From DATFMH01 sp035267045 (GTDB lineage Bacteria; Bacteroidota; Rhodothermia; Balneolales; DATFMH01): a stretch of DNA of 36,973 bases. The DNA lies in NCBI GenBank assembly GCA_035267045.1, contig DATFMH010000168.1, positions 1 to 36,973 on the forward strand, read 5' to 3'. A model generated the notes under the pieces. That model did not search any database and was not told the DNA's origin. It saw nothing but the letters and a program-made list of their open reading frames with translations. How positions within the stretch are numbered: position 1 is the stretch's first letter; every line of letters begins with the position of its first letter. Made by a program: the position numbers and the translations under genes. Shown here piece after piece: positions 1-9,400 of this stretch.

Positions 1-72
1 GGAGGCAGAGCCTCATTCTCTCCGTGAAGGGGCAGAGCCCCATCACGAGATGAGAGCCCCATCACGAGATGA
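1..72. repeat. Cluster of short REP-like hairpins with a 19-bp tandem repeat
   Basis: A GAGGC-AGA-GCCTC hairpin lies at 2-14. A longer one at 23-47 has arms CGTGA/TCACG and GGGGC/GCCCC around the same AGA loop. The 3' part (AGAGCCCCATCACGAGATG) occurs twice in direct tandem at 34-52 and 53-71. The shared AGA loop and paired arms suggest related palindromic repeat units, one partly duplicated. No coding sequence is visible in 1-430. Confidence 0.6.
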
Positions 73-430
73 ATTGTTCATTGATCATTGTTTACTGTGA
101 ATCCCCTTGTTCCTCAATAACTTAATACACTTAATAACTATTTCCAACACTCTGTGCTCTGCACCAGGCTTTATGCTTTTTAATTGTTCATTGTTCATTG
201 ATCATTGCTAATTGATCATTGTACCCCCCCCTTTGTGCCTTTCAGTGCAGCTGATAACAAATTCTTAAAAACGCACTTGCCTATGATCACGAACCCTGAC
301 TCCCGAAATTCCTCGGGACAGGCTACACCTTTCTCAGGGAAGGAATTTGAAATGAACTCAAGGGTTCAGTTGTTTCGGTAATTAACAAATCAGTATAAAA
401 CTGAAGGCTGAAAGCTAATAAACCCAAACA
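72..430. repeat. Gene-free spacer with low-complexity repeat modules
   Basis: AATTGTTCATTGATCATTG occurs at 72-90, and an expanded version with repeated TTCATTG/ATCATTG units at 182-221. A CTCAATAACTTAATAC-type tract lies at 113-140. CTTTGTGCCTTT at 231-242 recurs near 15358. These modules reappear in other spacers of the window. The segment lies downstream of uvrA (minus strand), and I see no convincing terminator for it. Confidence 0.5.
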
Positions 431-3235
431 CTACAATACTGTCTTTAAATATTTTCCCGTATAGCTTTCATCATATTTCACCACCTCTTCGGGGGTACCG
501 GTACAAACGATATTTCCTCCTCCGAAACCACCTTCCGGGCCAATATCAATGATCCAGTCGGCCGATTTAATGATATCAAGGTTGTGTTCAATAATAATGA
601 CCGAGTGTCCGTGGTCTACCAGCCTGTTGAATGAGTCCAGCAACCGGTTCGTATCTTCAAAATGAAGTCCCGTTGAGGGTTCATCAAAAAAGTAAAGTGT
701 GTGATTGCTGGCCGGCTGGGATAAAAATTTGGCCAGTTTAACCCTTTGTGCCTCACCACCCGAAAGGGTTGTGGCACTTTGTCCCAATTTCAAATAACCC
801 AAACCGACATCATCGAGCACTTTCAACCTTTTAATAATAGACGGTTCGTCAACAAAGAAATCGATAGCATCTGAAACGGACATCTCCAGTACGTCGTAGA
901 TGTTTTTTCCCCGATATTTAACGGAGAGAATATCCTTACGATATCGTTTTCCGTGACAAACTTCACAAGGTAATTCGATATCAGCCAGGAACTGCATTTC
1001 AATTTTTTGTACCCCTTCACCCTGACAAGCTTCACATCTTCCGCCTGGAACATTGAAAGAAAAATGTCCGGGTTTGAATCCCATGATCTTGGCCTGACGT
1101 GTCTCGGCAAAAAGATGACGGATATCATCAAAAACTTTGATATAGGTCGCAGGATTGGAACGGGAAGAGCGTCCGATTGGAGATTGGTCGACCATTTCGA
1201 CCGATTCAATATGTTCCAGTCCGCGAATATTACGGTGGCGGCCTACTTTATCGCTGTACGTACTGAATTGCTTCATGATGCCGGCGTACAAAGTATGATG
1301 AACGAGTGTTGATTTACCGGAGCCACTGACACCTGTGACACAAATTAGCTTACCTAAGGGAAATTCAACATCGATATTCTTTAGATTGTGTTCCATGGCA
1401 CCCTCAACGACAATCTCTTTACCATTGCCCTTGCGTCGTTTTTCGGGTACTTCAATCTTTTTGCGTCCGCTTAAATACTTACCGGTCAGCGTATCCGATT
1501 TTATCAATTCATCAACCTTTCCGGAGAACATGACTTCTCCGCCAAATGATCCGGCAAAAGGTCCGATATCAATTACGTGGTCGGCCGCCGTTATCATTTC
1601 GGGATCGTGCTCAACTACAAGTACGGTATTACCGATATCCCGCAGTGATTTCAGGATACTGATTAAGCGATCATTGTCCCGAGGATGAAGGCCAATAGTC
1701 GGCTCATCCAAAACATACAGACTACCTATTAGTGAGCTTCCGAGCGCGTTAGCCAGGTTTATTCGCTGGGCTTCACCACCACTAAGGGTATTAGTGAGAC
1801 GATCAAGCGTCAGGTAATCCAGGCCTACTTCATCCAGGTATTTCAGGCGTTTTTGAATTTCAAATAAAATCTGGCTGGCAACCTGTTGTTCAAAATCATT
1901 CAATTCCAGCTTATCGAAAAATACGTGGGCATGACCAATGGTCATTTCGGCAATTTGTCCAATATGCAGGCCGTTTATTTTGACATTTAAGGCATCTTTT
2001 CGAACCCGATAGCCGTCACATTCCGGGCAGCGTGAGTATCCGCGATAACGAGCATAGAAAACACGCATATGCACTTTATAAAATTCACTGCGTATTTGTT
2101 TGAAGAAACCGTTGATACCTGCATATTCGTCTTTACCGTCCCATAAAATTTTTATTACATCTTTAGGTAATTCGTTGTAGGGGACGTCAATAGGCAACCC
2201 ATAACGTGCTGCCACTTTGATAAGATCCTTTAGGTTTTTGCTGAATTTAGGTGAATTGAACGCAGCGACGGCACCCTGACGAATGGTTCGTTCCGGATCC
2301 GGTATGACCAGGTCTTCATCAATTCCGGCGACCCTGCCGAAACCTTCACATTTCGAACAGGCACCATAAGGGTTATTAAAAGAGAACATCTGCGGAGTTG
2401 GTTCTTCGAACTCGATGCCGTCCATCTCAAACCGTTCACTAAAATGGTATTCTTCCCCGTCACGGATTTTAATGATGATACGTCCGTTGCCTTCTTTGAA
2501 GGCCATGTCCAGTGAATCGGCTAAACGGCTGTGACTGTCTTCATCATCCTTTCGGATCGATAAACGGTCAACCAGCACTCGCAAATCATTAGCTTTATAT
2601 TTTTTTGACGGAATATCATCTTTGGTGATATCGAGCTGTTCTTCCTTTTTGGTCAACAGCCGGGTAAAACCTTTTTCCTTGAGCACCTGAAGTTCGTCTT
2701 TCAGTTTCTTCTTTTTGTGGTGCGGGATGGGGAAGAGGACATAAAACCGGGTTCGTTCTTCAAGGGTTGATAAAAGATCATCCGTTACGCTTTGTGTCGT
2801 GTCTTTTTTAACCTCTTTTCCGGATACCGGGGAGATCGTTTTCCCGACACGGGCAAACAGTAAACGAAGATAATCATAAATCTCTGTTGATGTTCCTACG
2901 GTTGATCGCGGATTAGTCGTCGTGTTTTTCTGCTGGATAGCCATGGCAGGAGAGATACCCTGCATGTAGTCGACATCCGGTTTATCCATGCGCTCCAAAA
3001 ACTGACGGGCATAACTTGATAAGCTTTCTACATATCGCCGCTGGCCTTCGGCATAGATCGTATCGAAAGCGAGACTCGATTTCCCGGATCCCGATACGCC
3101 GGTTAAAACGGTAAGTTTATTACGGGGAATGGCGACATCGATATTCTTCAGGTTGTGTACACGGGCTCCTTTAACGATGAGCGCGTGTTTTCCATTGGTA
3201 TCAAGACCGTTTTCAACTTTTTTCGTTTGAGGCAT
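431..3235 (-). CDS. uvrA: UvrA, excinuclease ABC subunit A
   Basis: DNA damage sensor of nucleotide excision repair: a UvrA dimer scans DNA with UvrB and loads it at lesions. At 934 residues it is normal length for the family. Two ABC ATPase units are visible: Walker A GVSGSGKSS at residues 46-54 and a second GVSGSGKST after about residue 635, with LSGGEAQRINLA and LSGGEAQRVKLA signatures. CxxC zinc motifs remain in CSKCEGFG, CPECDGY, CEACQGEG and CEVCHGK. The first CPxCG motif found in many UvrA proteins (after LRLLFARVG) reads SPVSG at residues 135-139, so both cysteines are serine; I recall this as usual in Bacteroidota. The start gives MPQTKKVENG with no Shine-Dalgarno. It stands alone; its partner uvrB is 14.5 kb away on the other strand. 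Confidence 0.97.
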   Translation of the reverse strand: MPQTKKVENGLDTNGKHALIVKGARVHNLKNIDVAIPRNKLTVLTGVSGSGKSSLAFDTIYAEGQRRYVESLSSYARQFLERMDKPDVDYMQGISPAMAIQQKNTTTNPRSTVGTSTEIYDYLRLLFARVGKTISPVSGKEVKKDTTQSVTDDLLSTLEERTRFYVLFPIPHHKKKKLKDELQVLKEKGFTRLLTKKEEQLDITKDDIPSKKYKANDLRVLVDRLSIRKDDEDSHSRLADSLDMAFKEGNGRIIIKIRDGEEYHFSERFEMDGIEFEEPTPQMFSFNNPYGACSKCEGFGRVAGIDEDLVIPDPERTIRQGAVAAFNSPKFSKNLKDLIKVAARYGLPIDVPYNELPKDVIKILWDGKDEYAGINGFFKQIRSEFYKVHMRVFYARYRGYSRCPECDGYRVRKDALNVKINGLHIGQIAEMTIGHAHVFFDKLELNDFEQQVASQILFEIQKRLKYLDEVGLDYLTLDRLTNTLSGGEAQRINLANALGSSLIGSLYVLDEPTIGLHPRDNDRLISILKSLRDIGNTVLVVEHDPEMITAADHVIDIGPFAGSFGGEVMFSGKVDELIKSDTLTGKYLSGRKKIEVPEKRRKGNGKEIVVEGAMEHNLKNIDVEFPLGKLICVTGVSGSGKSTLVHHTLYAGIMKQFSTYSDKVGRHRNIRGLEHIESVEMVDQSPIGRSSRSNPATYIKVFDDIRHLFAETRQAKIMGFKPGHFSFNVPGGRCEACQGEGVQKIEMQFLADIELPCEVCHGKRYRKDILSVKYRGKNIYDVLEMSVSDAIDFFVDEPSIIKRLKVLDDVGLGYLKLGQSATTLSGGEAQRVKLAKFLSQPASNHTLYFFDEPSTGLHFEDTNRLLDSFNRLVDHGHSVIIIEHNLDIIKSADWIIDIGPEGGFGGGNIVCTGTPEEVVKYDESYTGKYLKTVL

Positions 3236-3800
3236 GGAGGATCATATTTAATTTCAATCAGAACCACCAATATACAAAATATCCAAATGATAATGTAGAA
3301 TTCTCTTTATACAGTGATGTTGAAGGAAAATAAATATAGCCGCAGATTTACTAGCATAGAGCATAGAGCATAGATACCTGTATTTAAACAAGGCCTGTCA
3401 TCCCGGGGAACTCGAGGGATCTATAACGGCTTTAAACTTTCATGTGTTTATAAATCATATAAAGAAAATAGCCGTTGTTAGATTTCTCCGCTACGGTCGA
3501 AATGACAGGTTAGATGATACATGGTGCCCTGTACGTCATCTTTTATAGTAAGAATCGCGGATTACACTAATGAAAAGATTAACGCAGTTTAGTTGGTAAT
3601 AGTTGATTGGGTTTATAATCCGGTAATCTATTAATCCAACTAATCCCAATTCAGACTTTTCCCCTTTATACACGTAATAACTATTTCAGGTATCTGTGTA
3701 AATCTACCTCATCCGCGTCAAATGCGTTCTTTTTTTGAATCAGGATGGTCAGGATTACAGGGATAGGCTCGGATTCTTTTTAGGATTTATAGATATGTCC
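3236..3800. repeat. Mosaic of dispersed intergenic repeats downstream of divergent spacer
   Basis: This non-coding stretch holds GCATAGAGCATAGAGCATAG (3354-3373), a terminal-inverted-repeat element (3394-3509, listed separately), and a TTATAATCC...AATCCCAATTCAGAC module at 3612-3660 that recurs at 21251-21294. It also has degenerate fragments of the type 'GTGTAAATCTACCTCATCCG' (3694-3713) and 'TGAATCAGGATGGTCAGGAT' (3736-3755). A short plus-strand reading frame at 3735-3956 is made entirely of repeat sequence and is probably not a gene. Confidence 0.5.
3394..3509 (+). repeat. 116-bp element with terminal inverted repeats (copy 1)
   Basis: Begins CCTGTCAT and ends ATGACAGG, a perfect 8-bp terminal inverted repeat. 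An inner inverted pair AACGGCT (about 3426) / AGCCGTT (about 3470) gives a long imperfect stem-loop. The outer flank reads GAGGGATCT on the left and AGATTTCTCC on the right. Related copies lie at 16117-16229 (same orientation) and 20703-20820 (opposite orientation). It has no coding capacity, so it is a MITE- or REP-like non-autonomous repeat. Confidence 0.6.
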
Positions 3801-3988
3801 GATGGGCTCCACCTTCAGGGTGGCGTCCATCTAAAAAAGGCAAGAAGTTTAAGTGGACACCTCTACTCCTATAATGATAGCCGCAAGTTTACAACTTGTG
3901 ACCAATTTCAGATAATATGTATAATGTTCCAAGTTACAAACTTGAAACATTTTTGAGATAGACACCACTTCTAAAAGTGGAGCCTACC
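3800..3988. repeat. Composite of REP-like hairpins in nested inverted arrangement
   Basis: The left arm (3800-3832, GATGGGCTCCACC-TTCAG-GGTGGCGTCCATC) is an imperfect hairpin. The right arm (3956-3988) is a diverged inverted copy, reading on the minus strand GGTAGGCTCCACTTTTAGAA then GTGGTGTCTATCT. Between them sit CAAGTTTACAACTTG (3884-3898) and its inverted relative CAAGTTACAAACTTG (3930-3944). Hairpins in opposite orientation within about 190 bp resemble the paired REPs mobilised by REP-associated tyrosine transposases (RAYTs). No such transposase is in the window. Confidence 0.5.
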
Positions 3989-3999
3989 GGCAAATACTA

Positions 4000-4069
4000 T
4001 TCTGACTTCTACATTCTTTATTCTACCCTTCAATAAACTTAATAACCTAATAACTCAATAACTTGATAC
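4000..4069. repeat. Dispersed repeat modules (TTCTGACTTCTACATTCT and CTTAATAACC types)
   Basis: TTCTGACTTCTACATTCT begins at 4000 and is followed by an AATAAACTTAATAACCTAAT tract (4031-4069). The same two modules recur in reverse order at 16497-16550, just downstream of tyrA. AATAAC-type tracts also occur at 113-140, 5200-5230, 19864-19941 and 20631-20655. Confidence 0.5.
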
Positions 4070-4117
4070 ATAATTTGTGTTCTATTATTCCGGTATCAGG
4101 CATCCGGCGACCGGCCA

Positions 4118-5080
4118 TCAATCATTCAAATAGATACTGCCCCCGGAAGTTCTCAGGGTGACTTTGGGCCCGCCGCCTCTAACCGTTCCTTCCACTTTAT
4201 CGGATCGCATGGTTCCGTTAAAATCGTGCAGATTGGTGTGAACTGATTCACCTCTTAATTCAAGGGAATATCCCTGTCCTTGCGGTATCTTGGCATTGAT
4301 ATTACCACCACTGGTTTTCAAGGACAAATGATTGGTGATTTTATGAATATCCGCATGAATACTCCCACCGCTTGTGTTACCGGTGATATTGCCGCCTGCA
4401 TCGGTCAGGTTGATCTCACCACCGGAGGTATGGATATCCATTTTCCCGTTGGCGTCTGTTAAATCGATATCACCGCCACTGGTATGGGCTACAAGATTTC
4501 CCGTTTGATGATGAACGGTGATATTTCCTCCTGATGTCCTCAATTTAAAATCACCGGTTATATCGGTCGCTTTAACTTCGCCGCCGCTGGTCCTGCTATT
4601 TAAGCTTCCTTCCAGATGACGTAATGAAATATTACCGCCACTGGTATGCAGCTCGCCATTAACCGATTTAGGTGTGTAGACCACAAACGAGATACTGGGT
4701 TGGTTACCAAAACTGAAATGAATACTACCACGTTGATGAGCAATGGCATTGATTTCATTGCCATGTTGGGAGATATCAATATCATAACCTTTTAAACCGG
4801 TATCGCCGGATGTCAAATAACGATGTCCCTTCCTGACATACATCTCCACACGCACTTTATTACTGTTACTATTTCGTGATTCCACTCTAATATTCCCACC
4901 TGAAGTTCTAACATTCAGACGTACGGGGGCGTTGACATTAAATTCTTTGACTGTATATGGTTGCCCGTCTGGCTTTGAATGGCCAATATTGGCAAATGTA
5001 GAGACATATCCGAAGGATAAAACGGATAGTAATAATAAGCTGAAAGCTGTTATCTGGTATAAATGGCGGCGATGTTCCAT
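4118..5080 (-). CDS. Exported DUF4097-family beta-solenoid protein with nine TSGG repeats
   Basis: A 320-residue protein with an N-terminal hydrophobic segment (about residues 10-30, LYQITAFSLLLLSVLSFGYV) that looks like a signal peptide or anchor. The rest is dominated by nine T-S-G-G motifs (first at 59-62), mostly in the form R/HTSGGNI/EI, spaced about 15-25 residues and separated by alternating polar/hydrophobic strands. This is typical of the putative adhesin domain (DUF4097), which folds as a right-handed beta-helix. Family members are often next to anti-sigma or PspC-type genes, but none is seen here; it sits alone between a repeat mosaic and the efflux operon terminator. Cellular role is unknown; periplasmic or surface location is inferred. 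Confidence 0.8.
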   Translation of the reverse strand: MEHRRHLYQITAFSLLLLSVLSFGYVSTFANIGHSKPDGQPYTVKEFNVNAPVRLNVRTSGGNIRVESRNSNSNKVRVEMYVRKGHRYLTSGDTGLKGYDIDISQHGNEINAIAHQRGSIHFSFGNQPSISFVVYTPKSVNGELHTSGGNISLRHLEGSLNSRTSGGEVKATDITGDFKLRTSGGNITVHHQTGNLVAHTSGGDIDLTDANGKMDIHTSGGEINLTDAGGNITGNTSGGSIHADIHKITNHLSLKTSGGNINAKIPQGQGYSLELRGESVHTNLHDFNGTMRSDKVEGTVRGGGPKVTLRTSGGSIYLND

Positions 5081-5256
5081 GATTTAGAAAGTTTGGTGTT
5101 CAGTAAATAGGTAACAATTCTTTATTACGGATTGTGGCTGTAAAAGTTTCTGTCTTATGTAAGAGTTAAAGTTATTAAGTAATAATAAGTGACCCCTTTA
5201 TAACTTAATATACCCAATAACCTAATAACTACGACAGCTCTTAACGCTATTAGATA

Positions 5257-5286
5257 AAAAAGGCCGCTAAAAATAGCAGCCTTTTT
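5257..5286 (-). terminator. Rho-independent terminator of the efflux operon
   Basis: Arms AAAAAGGC (5257-5264) and GCCTTTTT (5279-5286), extended by GCT/AGC after a single C-A mismatch around an AAAAAT loop. It lies 29 bases beyond the stop of the adaptor gene (minus strand) and before the DUF4097 gene. Read on the minus strand it ends in a T-rich run. Confidence 0.75.
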
Positions 5287-5314
5287 CATTTAAGAAAATC
5301 GTTTATTTATCGAC

Positions 5315-6454
5315 TCAACTATTCCCACTGGTATCCCTTTTCATTTGAACGGGATAACCATTGATAAGCACACTTTTACCGGAAACGGCAATTTCCTGGC
5401 CGATTTTCAGGCCTTTATCAATCATCACCCATTTTCCATTACGCTGACCTTCTTCCACTTCCTGGGAATAGGCTTTACCGTCTTTAATGACCCACACAAT
5501 GGAACGGCCTTCCTGTTCATCCAATGCCTCTTCTGGTACCGCCGGTTGATTTTTCAATTCGGGTAATTCGAAATCGGCCGTACAAAACATACCGGCCGGA
5601 ATGCTATTATGTGAATTATCAACGCGGATTTTAACCGTAAATGTCCGGCTTGCCGTATCGATGCTTGGGTTAACCTGTGTTACCTTTCCATCAACAGATT
5701 TAAATTGATTTTGGAAGGCAATTTTAACGGGAAGTCCAAGGGGGATGCTTCCGGCATATTTTTCAGGAACGTCCATTTCAGCTTCCAAAACAGACAGATC
5801 CGTAACTTCAAAAGCAGGATCGGCAACAGTGGCATATTCACCGGGCAACAGATTACGTTTGGTTATATAGCCACTAAAAGGTGCCCGTATTGTGGTATCG
5901 TCAAGTTTTTGTTTGGCATCATCCCGGGCAGCTTTGGCCTGCATTAACCCTGCACTTGCCTGTTGATAAGCTGCATCAGCCTGATCTTTTTGCTGAGCCG
6001 TTGCGGAACCAGCCTTGAACAATCCATCAATGCGTTGTTTTTCTTGCTTAGCATTTTTGTATTGTGCCTGAGCTCGTTTAAAATTGGCCTCAGCCTGTTC
6101 CACTGCAAGTTTATAATCCACCTGGCGAATCTGCAGCAAAACCTGACCTTTATGAACATGATCACCAATATCGACAGTTACATGTATAATGCGTCCGTCT
6201 ACTTCCGTGCGCAACTCGGCACGTTGTTTGGCTACCAATGTTCCGGTAACATTAAATGACCGTCTAAAACTTTTACCCTCTACCTGAGCGGTTTCCACCG
6301 TAGCAGTATCACTGCGAAATGTAGTGCTTGTTTTTTGGTTATTTGAGGACGTATCCTCTTTACTCCCGCAAGCTGACAATCCAAATAATAATCCTGATAT
6401 CAGAAAAGCAGTTCCGAATTGCCGTATACGAAGGAATATCGTTCGCTTAATCAT
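5315..6454 (-). CDS. RND efflux periplasmic adaptor (HlyD/AcrA family), lipoprotein
   Basis: Membrane fusion protein linking the inner-membrane RND pump to the outer-membrane channel. It has 379 residues. The signal peptide ends in a lipobox LSAC with Cys29 as the likely lipidation site. A lipoyl/barrel-sandwich half motif (GRIIHVTVDIGDHVHKGQVL) follows at about 88-107, then a coiled-coil alpha-hairpin rich in Ala, Gln and Lys (about 115-185), the second lipoyl half (TIRAPFSGYITKRNLLPGEY) and a beta-barrel/membrane-proximal domain. It is the last gene of tetR-tolC-RND-adaptor, 28 bp after the pump gene, and is followed by a terminator. Substrate is not predictable from sequence. Confidence 0.93.
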   Translation of the reverse strand: MIKRTIFLRIRQFGTAFLISGLLFGLSACGSKEDTSSNNQKTSTTFRSDTATVETAQVEGKSFRRSFNVTGTLVAKQRAELRTEVDGRIIHVTVDIGDHVHKGQVLLQIRQVDYKLAVEQAEANFKRAQAQYKNAKQEKQRIDGLFKAGSATAQQKDQADAAYQQASAGLMQAKAARDDAKQKLDDTTIRAPFSGYITKRNLLPGEYATVADPAFEVTDLSVLEAEMDVPEKYAGSIPLGLPVKIAFQNQFKSVDGKVTQVNPSIDTASRTFTVKIRVDNSHNSIPAGMFCTADFELPELKNQPAVPEEALDEQEGRSIVWVIKDGKAYSQEVEEGQRNGKWVMIDKGLKIGQEIAVSGKSVLINGYPVQMKRDTSGNS

Positions 6455-6482
6455 AATTTCCTCTGAACGTTACGAATAATGT

Positions 6483-9400
6483 TTATGAATTTTCGTTGTT
6501 TGTGTTTTTTGTAAATAATCTCTTAACCCACTCCGTGGCGTCATCAAATAAGAGATAAACTACCGGTATGACCAGCAATGTCAACACGGTTGAAGTGATC
6601 ATACCCCCAATTACCGCAACACCCAATGGTTGACGTGTTTCACCACCTTCACTGATAGCCAGGGCTACCGGAACAAGAGCGATAATAACAGAAGCGGCAG
6701 TCATAAGTATAGGACGCAGACGTAAACGGCCCGCTGTAATCATAGCAGTTATCTTGTCATCGCCCTTTCGCCGCTGTTGATCCGCCAGATCCACGAGCAG
6801 GATAGCGTTCTTGACCACTAATCCTACCAACATGATGATACCGATAAAGGTGAAGATGTTTAAGGTAATACCGGTTAAAAAGAGGGCTCCGAAGACCCCG
6901 ATCATTGTTAATGGCAATGAAATGAGAATCGTTAATGGGTGGATAAATGATTCGAACTGTATGGCAAGTACCATATAAACGATTAATATAGATATTGCGA
7001 GTGCCTGCAACAGGTACCCGAATGATTCTACCATGTTTTGACTTTGACCACCAAGTTCTGTGGACCATTGATTGTTTTTGGGCAGGAGTTTCTTAACCGT
7101 ATTTCCTACAATCGTTAGTCCTTTTCCGGTTGATATACCCTTTGTATCGGCAAATATTGATACCGACTGCATCCGGTTATACCGGTTAATAACATTCGGG
7201 CCTTTTCCGACCTGATAATTGATCAGATTGGCAGCTTTCATGAGATGTCCGTCACTTCCCCGTGTTTCTATTTCGTCGAGGTTGGACGGCGTGTCCCTGT
7301 AATCAGGTTGTGCTTTAACCCTGATTTTATAGCGATAGCCGTTGTGAGTGTATTTGGCTACGTCCATACCACCAAAAAGCGCGTAAATTTCATTAGATAT
7401 TGAACTAACGTTCACCCCAAGGTTATAGGCAAGGTCTCGATTGATATCCACCTGGATATTTGGTTTGGATAGACGTAAATCGGTATCCAAATCCACGAAG
7501 TTACCCTGTTGCTTCAATTTTTTGATCACTTCCTGACTGATCGTACCAAGTTTCTGAACATCCGGTCCGCGTATAATGTACTGGATATCAGCCTGACGTC
7601 CACCGCCACCGGCATTTGAAACGGGGGATACCGCGATTGTCATACTTGGGAATTTTTTAGTGAATTGGTTTCGTACCTTATTCATCAAATCCTGTTGGCT
7701 GATACTTCTTTGATCTTTAGGTACCATGTTAACTCGGAATATACCTTTATTTACTTCCTGGCTGGCACCACTACCTACCGATCCGAATACAGATTTTACC
7801 TGATCATATTTGAATAGGAGTTGTTCCATCGAGTACATCCGTTGATTCATCTCATGAATGGATGCACCGGTCGGCATTTCAAAACTAACCTGGAAGCGCG
7901 ATTCATCTGATTTCGGAATAAACTCCGTACCTATGAATGGCAGGAGGGACATCCCACCGACAAATGCGGCCACGGCAATTCCCATTACAGCGCCCCGGTG
8001 ACGAATTCCCCATTGCAGTGTTTTGGCATAGAACTCTTCCAGCCAGATGAAGAAATTTTCCAGAGTATTGTAAAAGGCATTGTGTTTCTTTTCATGCTTC
8101 AGCAATCTGGAGCACAGGAAAGGGGTAAGCGTAAACGAAACAAACAGTGAAATAATCATTGTAATCGCCACGGTCATACCAAATTGGTAAAAGAACCTTC
8201 CTATGATTCCCTTCATAAAAGCAACAGGTAGAAATACAGCTACCACTGTTGAAGTCGCTGCCAATACGGCAAATCCTACTTCCGTGGTTCCCACACTCGC
8301 AGCTTCCATGCCTTTTTCACCCATTTCAACGTGCCTGAAGATGTTCTCAAGCACAACGATGGTATCATCAATAACCAGACCCACGGCAAGAGACATGGCT
8401 AACATGGTAAGATCGTTAACCGTAAAATTAAGGGCATTCATGATAATGAATCCACCAATCAGTGAAATAGGGATAGATACGATACTGATCATCGTAATCC
8501 TCAGGTTCCGCAGGAAGACAAACATGATGATGGCTGTAAGAATAACTCCTAAAATGATATCGAACTGAACACCGCCTATCGATTTCTTTATAAAATTCGA
8601 GTTATCAGAAGCAATAGATACATTGATTCCCTGGGGAGAATTTTTCCTGAGCTGATTGACTTTGGCACGTATAGCGTCGGCAACAGCAACCGTATTTGCC
8701 CCACTTTGTTTCCGGATACCCAAACCGATGGTAGGTATGCCATTGTAGTGTGCAATCGTTCGGTAATCTTCTGTACCGGTCTGTACTTTGGCAACGTCGT
8801 GCAGGTAGGTTGTTTTACCATTTTCGCTTTTAATGACCAAATTACTCAGGCCTTTTGGCGTTAAATATTCACCCTGCACCTTAATAGTGTATTCTTTCTT
8901 TTGCTCTTCAATACGTCCGCCTGGAAGTTCCAGGTGATTACTTTGAATGGCACGGACAACATCCATGGCCGTAAGGCCCCGGGCGTATAATTTCTGTGGA
9001 TATAACCAGACTCTCATTTCCCGCTGACGTAATCCGGAGACTTCGACGTTACCCACACCGCTCACTGTCTGTAACTGTTCTTTGAGTGTTTTATCAGCAT
9101 ATTGAGAGAGTTGCAGGTAGGGCACTTTGCCAGAAACGGAGATCCATACAACAGGGCTGGATGCAATGTCCAGCTTTTGAACGATCGGTGGATCGATATC
9201 TCTCGGAAGGTCTTTTCTTGCCAGGTTCACTTTGGCTCTGACTTCCTCGGCTGCCACATTAGCATCTTTTGACAGTTCGAATTGAACAGCGATGTTGGAC
9301 AGGCCGTCATAACTCTGTGAGGTTATATTTTTAATACCACTGATCGTATTGATCTGTTCTTCAAGAGTGTTCGTTACTTCCTGGTCCATTACATCCGGAC

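Noticed and set aside
3735..3956. Plus-strand 73-codon open frame
   Set aside because: It lies wholly within REP-like and other dispersed repeats with no protein-like composition and no ribosome binding or conserved domain.
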